A stretch of 64,000 nucleotides of DNA from Lenzites betulinus (taxonomy: Eukaryota; Basidiomycota; Agaricomycetes; Polyporales; Polyporaceae), in assembly GCA_022264855.1 (NCBI GenBank), contig JABYQU010000081.1, positions 1 to 64,000 on the forward strand. Direction: 5' to 3'. The notes below the pieces were generated by a model. The model was given only the letters and a program-made list of their open reading frames with translations. It did not search any database and was not told the origin of the DNA. A program made the position numbers and the translations under genes. Shown here one piece after another: positions 58,022 to 64,000 of the stretch (the first letter of the stretch is position 1; each line of letters opens with the position of its first letter).

Positions 58022-58386
58022 TGTTAAGACGATGCCCAGTGGTTCGCTTGTTAGGCTTTCAGCACAGGGACTTAGACGCTTCACACAGAGGGATCGAGGT
58101 TCAGAGGGGAGGTTCGAAGGGCGATAGATAACCAGGTCGAGCTGAGGTTCTCCTCAGCTCTCCTACTCGTATATATACATGTGAGACACTCTGTAACCAT
58201 GAGGCGCAGCCTGCAGGTAACCACACCGTAGCCATAAGGTACTGAAACGCGTAGCAGAAACACACCGTAGCCATGAGGCACCGAAACACGTATCCAAAAC
58301 ACATGGTAACCATGAGGCAGAGTCCGTGACCGATCCCAGACATAATCGTGTGACCAACCGTCACTGAAGCACGTGCGGTTGTAACA
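58022..58386 (-). repeat. 5' LTR of the chromovirus
   Basis: 365 bp. On the minus strand a TATATATA box lies at 58171-58178. Upstream of it, in U3, four GTARCCATRAGG motifs lie at 58193-58317. The likely transcript start is near 58143. Confidence 0.97.
58171..58178 (-). promoter_or_regulatory. TATA box of the retrotransposon LTR
   Basis: An alternating TATATA run about 34 nt upstream of the AGCTCGACCT (58143-58134) that matches the primer-binding site. This is the right spacing for the element's RNA to start there. Confidence 0.65.
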
Positions 58387-60100
58387 GCTTGCTCCAGCTC
58401 GTTTGCCACGCACGGCCCAGTCGCCTGCACCTATCCTACCCAACCCGGCTGACCTAATCGCCGAAGAGCTGGCAGAGGAGCATGACGATCCTGATGCTGA
58501 TGATTCCAACCAGGGAGTCGCACTACTGACTGGCAGGTCACCCCGTGTTCGGCTCAATCAGCTCATCAACCAGCTGAAGGCTTCCAAGGACCGAACATGA
58601 TGGGGCTTCGGGTACGGCACACACTGTCTATGTTCGCATCTGTCTAGTACTCATTATCTTGTCTACAGTGAAAAGGGCTCGGCCCTGGCCTATCTGCACG
58701 ATGTTGCGCGCCTTGCAATGCGCATACATGGGCCCTACATCACTATCAGTCAAGCCCTGACGATGGGCCTGGCTATATGCGCTGCCAAGGATCCCGACGA
58801 TGTGATCAACCGTCGTGCTGGCATCAACTGGTATGTGCGTGTGCATGCACTGGGACATCACACTGACAAACTCGTTGCCACAGTGACCCGGAAACACTTG
58901 ACCGGTATGTTGAGCTAGCACGCTGGTTGCTTGAGATGGCGCCATTCCTGCACGAGTTCCTGCCATCTCTCGATGAGGATCGCGAAGCCGTCATGCTTCT
59001 CTCACAGTTTGTATGTCACCCGTCCATCTTTTTTCCACCTCATCATGGCGCGAACTCACTCTACATCAGGTCGACTACCATGCACGTCAGGGACGCTCAA
59101 CAGACATCAGCACTCTCAAGGCCAACATCAGCAGCTGGATCCTGGCAGTTAGGGTCCAGATTCCGCCCAGTCAAGACTCAGAGGGGGAGCCCATTGCGGG
59201 CGTGGACTACGTTTACATCACCAACAAACCCGACGGCACCTTTGATGCTAACCGGGCCAACTGGGGATGGAATAGTAGCTGGTCTGCGCGCCTCCTTGTT
59301 TGGGGTACAGCGCGCCATGAATTCGACAAGAACCTCAATGAGTAACTGCATTTTTAATCGTTTAGTCACCCTGCTGATCACAGCCCCTATATAGCTTCCT
59401 GCAAGGTCTCTGCAATGGCAACATCAAGATGAATGAGATGGGTTTTCCTTCATTCCTATACGGCGACGGGACGCGGCCGATCAGCTCAGATGCAAAGGAC
59501 TTCCTCGATGGGCTTTGCGAGGGCGACCTTCTAATGAGTGTAATATGCTTACGTGCCCATGTAATCCATCATGCACTGCTGACGAGCTGCCATGTAGGGC
59601 TACCGATGCGTCTGGACAAGCCCCGGATCTGCACTCCTCCCGGCTGGGGCAACCAGCGGCGGCCGCGCCTCAATCTCGCGCACGCATGGCATTAATCGCG
59701 TCCAGGGAGGGTCGATCGCATACATCGCGGTGCTGGTAGGCTTCTCGTTCCACCTATCATGGCTTTGTGCACCCAATTCTCACGACTTCGTCAACAGATG
59801 CGACACATTCTTTCGTCTGAGGTCGACTGGAACCATCAAAGCTTCAAGACCTTCAACGGCGAGGCTTTTTTCCACAGGATTGTTCAGCTTTTCAAGCGCG
59901 CCCGTTTCGCTACCCCTGTCCTCGCTCGCTTCCAAAAGTGAGTGCTATTGGGACCAAAAGTGCATGGACTAATCTGCTTCTATAGGTATGTCTATGGGAC
60001 AGGCCCTGACAGCGACACTCCGGACACCGAGGTCCCTGACCAACTCGCGCTCGCGCTCGAGTACCTCGAGGATGATGACACCGATGGCATTGGTGCTTGA

Positions 60101-61951
60101 TGCTCGCGAGCAGTTTCAGACTCATTACTCTCTCCGTCTCCGTCTCTCGGTCTCGGTCTCTCGGTCTCGGTCTCTCGGTCTTGCTCTCTTCGTCTTGCTC
60201 TCTCCGTCTCGCTCTTTCAGGTTCCGTCCCTTTTGTAGACCTCCCGCCAGTGTTGTGACCGTCAATGCTAGCAGCATGCGACGGGAAATGTTTTTTTTTA
60301 TCATTTGGCACGACCGTACATGGATTTGCTTGAGTGTGCACAGATAGGGCGGAATCGCGCGCAAACGACGCGCGTGCTCGCAGGATTTGCGAGGGATTGT
60401 GCTGCTTGGCAAGTTGCGGCTATCGATGGTATATAGGGCGCAAGAAATGGGCGCAATCGCAAGGATTGTGAGCACTTCGCAGTGCTCCCAAGCACATCCG
60501 CGCAGCTCACGGTTTTGCTGATGCAGCTGTCGTCGTCGTCGTACTGAACATTCCCATTTCGGACAAGGACAAGATGTTTAACGCTTAGCGCCCAGATCCA
60601 GATCTAAGTACCGTTACGCCTGCCGGCCATGGGCGCTTACAATCGTTCCTCCTGACGACCAAGACTTACCATGTTCCTATATCCTAGGTCTTCTGTACGT
60701 ACTCATATCCAGCCAAGTATGGATGTGCACAACTGACTTATATCACAGAAAATAATGCGCCAGTCCATGCACTAGTGTTTTAACAGGTTGTGTTGGTATG
60801 TCCCCGCTTGGTTTGACTTACCGCACGGCGCACTGCAGGCCGGCAGTTTTTTTCATACGAAAATGTGTCCCCTAAGTTATCGTGTGCCAACCCTTAGTGC
60901 ACAACGCCTTCTGAACGTCACATCTATGGCAGACAACAACCAAATCCTGGGACCTGCGTGCCGGGCAATCTTCAGGCGCTTTGTTTGACCGTGCCCCTCC
61001 GAACGGTGCTCCTAGGTCATCTGAGGACCACGCGGATGTAGAAAGGGTCCGTTCTGAGGCGCGAAGCACAGGATTGATACCGAGAAGCCCGCATTACAAC
61101 CTCCGATTTCGAAGCGTCTCCCGATGCGCCCACAACGCCGACAGGCATCGGGATGGCCTGTCCAATTGCAGTCGTGGGCCAACTGCCTTGCATAGGCACC
61201 GTCTCTACACGTGGGGCGCATAGGTACGCATTTTTGCCTCGTGGCGGAGGCAAGAACGCTGACATAGATGCGATCTAAGTATTGTATGAGAAGTTATGAC
61301 CGAGATTGGAAATGTATATATGCCGTATCGAATGCCTGGCGAAAAACCTACGAGGGACCAACGTGGTGGAGAAAACAGCGACTATCAACATCATAGCAGT
61401 CTCACACGAAGGTTGTGCATGCTTCGAGGACCGCGCCTATCCAGTGATAGGGGGTAGGTACCGCCCGACTCCTCCATACGCACGTATGCTTCTATATCAC
61501 AGTGCGCCCAAGTCCGTGGGTGTCGTGGAAAGTGTGGAATCATGAAAGGAGCTATTCGGTGAGTCGTGTCAAAGATGACCCGATGCTTAAACTGACGTAT
61601 GCCACCAAGTTCTCGACGTTGAACAGTCACGACGACTCGAACTTGTGATATGATTGGCCTACCGGTTGTAGCTCGTTTCCCAACTTATCCTATCATGCAC
61701 TGTCAGGCGGTGCAGAACGGTGTTTGCAGACTACCGTTTCCGATTCGCCAGCCTTGTCTGACCGGGGGCGCCGAGAGCACTGTTCTGTTCTGGCGGTGCT
61801 GAGCCACCTTCTCACTCGAACTATCTTCGGATGCCTGATTATGATGCATCTGCAAAAGCTCCCGCACCTCCCATGGTTAAAACTAGAAACGAGGTAAGAG
61901 GCGGAGTGGTGCTTGTGCCCGGCTACCCATCCCTCCTTGTGTCCATGCATC
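60101..61951. other. Right flank of the Plavaka element and intergenic stretch
   Basis: It begins with an imperfect CTCGGT/CTCTCGGT microsatellite (about 60128-60216). Next comes a segment with repeated GCGCAA and short inverted CACTTCGCAGTGC motifs (60360-60520) that may be subterminal transposon sequence. After that only short frames are seen. One at 61306-61545 (+) has no recognisable motif and is not called. Confidence 0.45.
60128..60216. repeat. Imperfect TCTCGG/TCTCCG microsatellite
   Basis: Short pyrimidine-rich units (TCTCGGTC, TCTCCGTC) are repeated about ten times, 30 nt after the stop of the DUF6698-like gene. Confidence 0.7.
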
Positions 61952-64000
61952 ATGCCTCACATGCGGACTGTCACCGCGCCCAGTGCTGAACCCAACACCG
62001 CAACTTCTCAAGTAGAGCCGCCATCTCTTGGTAGCACCATCGGCGCGCTTCTCATTGCCACCTTTCTGGGGCTGATGTGAGTTTCCACATGTCTTCAGAA
62101 GCAGAAGGATAATTGACACTCGCCTTAGCCTCCTCGGTGTTATTCTTCACCAGGCGTATCGATATGCCCGTAATTTCCGCAATGATCCCTCATGGCTCAA
62201 AGGCCTGGTATGAACCATCTTATGTTCCCTGATCGATCCACTCATCCTTCTCGGAAAGGTCGCACTCACAGTGTGAGAAAACCTTTGCCAAGCGTCATGT
62301 ACTCTCCCACTCCGAATTAAGTTCCTCACAATGATCCCAGATCCCTCGAGATTGTGTCGAGTGCATTATCTATGCACGTATGGTACGGGACCGTCTTTAA
62401 CTGCTGATCAAAGGCTATGAAACCTTACGGATTGCCCGTTCACCCAGCTATTACTATCTCGTGACGAACTACTTCCGCCCGCAAAATCTTTCTCTCGGCT
62501 TATGGTAAGTACGCAGAGTGAACTGCTTCCCCGAAAACGACGTTGACCGCGCGTTCATCCTCTCGCAGGTCCACCAATGTTAGTACATGTTTAAGCAATC
62601 CAAGGGGATCAACGTATTGACCTGCTTCAAGCTCTACCCATCTGTAGCGGTGCGTGGGTCTACAAAGACTCCGGACCGCCTGCTCACCCTCACTCGTCTC
62701 TCATAGGGATTGACTATGGCCGTCTCACAAAGGTACGCTCCATTTACTTTGAACCCGGGATTGTTTGATCGATAATCAGCGATGAAGCTTTTTTGCCCGG
62801 CGCGTGTGGTTGCTTGAACCTCGATATCGACCAGTGGTGGTACTCTCCGTACGTTCCGTCCGTCCACTCTGGTATAGACAGGATACCGTAATGAGAGTCC
62901 TCATCACATTTTCTAGTGCATATTATCTCTCGCCGAGCTAGGTTGGTTGCTACATGACGCTACTTTGTGACTATCTCAAAAACATCGCTACGGCCTTCCT
63001 ACAGGTATTTTCATAAGTGAGTGCGAACAATACTCGATCCTATTCTGGTAGAGTAATCTATTCGGACGTCTTAGCGGGGACTGTCATGGAGTGAGTAAAC
63101 TGCTTATGTCTTGTGTTCATTCGGCCGGTGTGCCTTAACCCGTCTAGATTCATCACGGAAAATCCGGAATTTAGGATGTTCCTGGTAGGAGCTGTTTCCT
63201 CTAATCATCATAGCTGGAATTGCAGTGTTGACCGTTCTTCTGTTCATGCTGTAGCGCCTCACGCCGATTGCTTTCTGCCTGGCGATGGCATCCGACCTGA
63301 TCTTAACAACATTGCTCATCCACATCCTGCGACGCAAACGGACGGGCTTTAGCACGGCGTACGTCTGATCCTTCATGCGGTACCTCTCGGATACTTGCTC
63401 TGTGCTGACGAGGAGGCCACGCTCATCTCACCATTCATTCAGCACGGACAATATCGTCAGCGTGCTTATGATGTACTCGGTCAACACAGGTCAGGGCTTC
63501 GTCGTCCATGTCGCTCTGCGATCCTGACCTTGTCCGAAAACATTTCGTACAGGCCTATTGAATGGGTACGGAATTACACAGTAGATGCGCACGTTCCAGA
63601 GCTGACTGCTCGAACCTCGCACTGCCAGCGTTTTCGACCTACTCACCACAGTACTCGTGAGTCACCCATATATGCCGCGCCGTGTTGTGTTGGCTTTACT
63701 CACGTGCCGTGCTTTGCGTTGACAGGCCTTCGTCCGCCCACACAACACGGGCATCTGGGGGCTCTTCGCCATCGCTGGCGCGAAACGTACGCATTACCCC
63801 CGGAGGGTCGAGTGACATCGCACGCTGAACCCCTTCCGTCTCCCAGTATACGCTATAACGCTTCTTGCAGCGTAAGCGTGCTTCTCTCCGTCGTACAAAG
63901 CATCAGGGACGCTGATGAATTGTGCATCCGCAGCTTGCACTCCCGTAGCACCTTCCGGGCTCAGTATCCCACTGGGGACCGTGAGGCTAGCGACTGCGTG
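61952..64000 (+). pseudogene. DUF6534-family membrane protein gene, decayed, 3' end outside window
   Basis: DUF6534 proteins are seven-helix-like fungal membrane proteins of unknown role. Exon 1 (61952-62076) encodes PPSLGSTIGALLIATFLGLM and joins by a 52-nt intron to exon 2 (62129-62207: GVILHQAYRYARNFRNDPSW). Later family blocks appear in order: SYYYLVTNYFRPQNLSLGLW (near 62450), SFFARRVWLLEPRYRPVVVL (62785-62845), AELGWLL (62935), ASDLILTTLLIHILRRKRTG (63287-63345), NIVSVLMMYSVNTG (63440) and AFVRPHNTGIWGLFAI (63725). Between them are stops and poor joins, for example in the third block and near 62640 and 62970, so the copy is probably inactive. The open 3' part may continue outside the window. 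Confidence 0.6.

Larger units (their letters stand above)
51046..58386 (-). mobile_element. Full-length Ty3-type chromovirus (Tf1/sushi-like) LTR retrotransposon
   Basis: 7,341 bp, transcribed on the minus strand. Two identical 365-bp LTRs (51046-51410 and 58022-58386) start TGTTA and end TAACA. The 5-bp target duplication is GCTTG (51041-51045 and 58387-58391). Order in its own direction: LTR, primer-binding site, gag, pol (protease, RT, RNase H, integrase, chromodomain), three small overlapping ORFs, polypurine tract, LTR. All main frames are open. Identical LTRs mean a very recent insertion. RT before integrase plus the C-terminal chromodomain place it in the chromoviruses. Confidence 0.97.
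43651..60100. mobile_element. Plavaka-type DNA transposon, minimal extent, with two nested insertions
   Basis: Plavaka elements are CACTA-related transposons common in Agaricomycetes. The span given is the minimum set by the two divergent genes: the transposase (minus, 43651-50371) and the DUF6698-like partner (plus, about 50677-60100). The shared region 50372-50676 should be a two-way promoter. A foldback element (45204-47349) and a Ty3 retrotransposon (51046-58386) are inserted within it. Without them the element would be about 7 kb. The terminal repeats and the 3-bp target duplication were not found, so the real ends are unknown. Confidence 0.75.
50677..60100 (+). pseudogene. Plavaka partner gene (SR-rich, DUF6698-like), split by a retrotransposon
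   Basis: An unknown-function gene that is often paired with transposases in Agaricomycetes. The left part (about 50735-51045) encodes a Ser/Arg-rich segment (RSRARSRTRTSG, RQRDDHHEWSRSHHHH). After the Ty3 element, and counting the 5-bp GCTTG duplication once, the same frame continues at 58392 (SSSRELAPARLPRTAQ) to an acidic stretch (AEELAEEHDD). Later exons join well: GSALAYLHDVARLAMRIHGP, YVELARWLLEMAPFLHEFL, LKANISSWILAV, FPSFLYGDG, HGINRVQGGSIAYIAVL, QMRHILSSEVDW, and an end at 60098-60100. The LKANI..W and SIAYIA patterns fit DUF6698. A stop at 58597 and one unclear join near 59745 suggest damage besides the insertion. The first exon near ATG 50677 is not certain. Confidence 0.6.

Noticed and set aside
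60128..60216. CRISPR-like array
   Set aside because: Units are 6-8 bp, pyrimidine-rich and without spacers: a microsatellite in a eukaryotic genome.
61306..61545. 79-codon frame near the right end
   Set aside because: No recognisable motif, no upstream or downstream exon; not enough to call a gene.

Overview
This is a eukaryotic window, almost certainly from an Agaricomycete basidiomycete (a mushroom or wood-decay fungus; Polyporales is a reasonable guess). Genes are split by many 45-90 nt introns with GT-AG ends and CTGAC/CTAAC-like branch points. The repertoire is typical of this group: BTB proteins, basidiomycete P-loop NTPases, ABCC transporters, DUF6534 membrane proteins, Plavaka transposons and chromodomain Ty3 elements. 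I rebuilt the exons by hand by joining open frames at GT-AG sites, and checked that the phases agree.

Layout. 1-1764 (-): a P-loop NTPase gene running off the left edge. 2406-2511: a tiny CACTA-type MITE. 3491-4699 (+) and 9047-10188 (-): two BTB paralogues facing each other around a cytidine deaminase (5272-6018 +) and a Slm1-like PH-domain gene (6335-8272 -). 11161-12084 (+): PHO88/SND3. 13008-13609 (-): a small unknown protein. 14487-21601 (+) and 22087-29063 (-): two full-size ABCC transporters, tail to tail. 29474-29870: a terminal-inverted-repeat element. 30382-31190 (-): mitochondrial GatB/YqeY protein (AIM41-like). 32698-34727, 36270-37758 and 39408-41031 (+): three tandem Tvp38/VTT membrane-protein genes. 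41666-43156 (-): mitochondrial Kae1/Qri7 family enzyme.

43651-60100 is a nest of transposons. The outer layer is a Plavaka element with two divergent genes: a zinc-finger transposase (-) and an SR-rich, DUF6698-like partner (+). A 2,146-bp foldback element with ~1-kb arms and an 8-bp target duplication sits exactly at a 3' splice site of the transposase gene, so it may be removed with the intron. The partner gene is split by a full-length Ty3 chromovirus (51046-58386) with two identical 365-bp LTRs and a 5-bp target duplication. This chromovirus has a gag-pol -1 slippery site, a primer-binding site that fits Tf1/sushi-type self-priming, and, between pol and the 3' LTR, three overlapping ORFs: two short hydrophobic peptides and a zinc-knuckle protein.

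The right end (61952-64000 +) holds a decayed DUF6534 membrane-protein gene. The least ordinary signals are the foldback insertion at the splice acceptor, the post-pol ORF cassette of the chromovirus, and the two GC-AG introns (one right after a Walker A lysine) in only one of the two ABCC copies.
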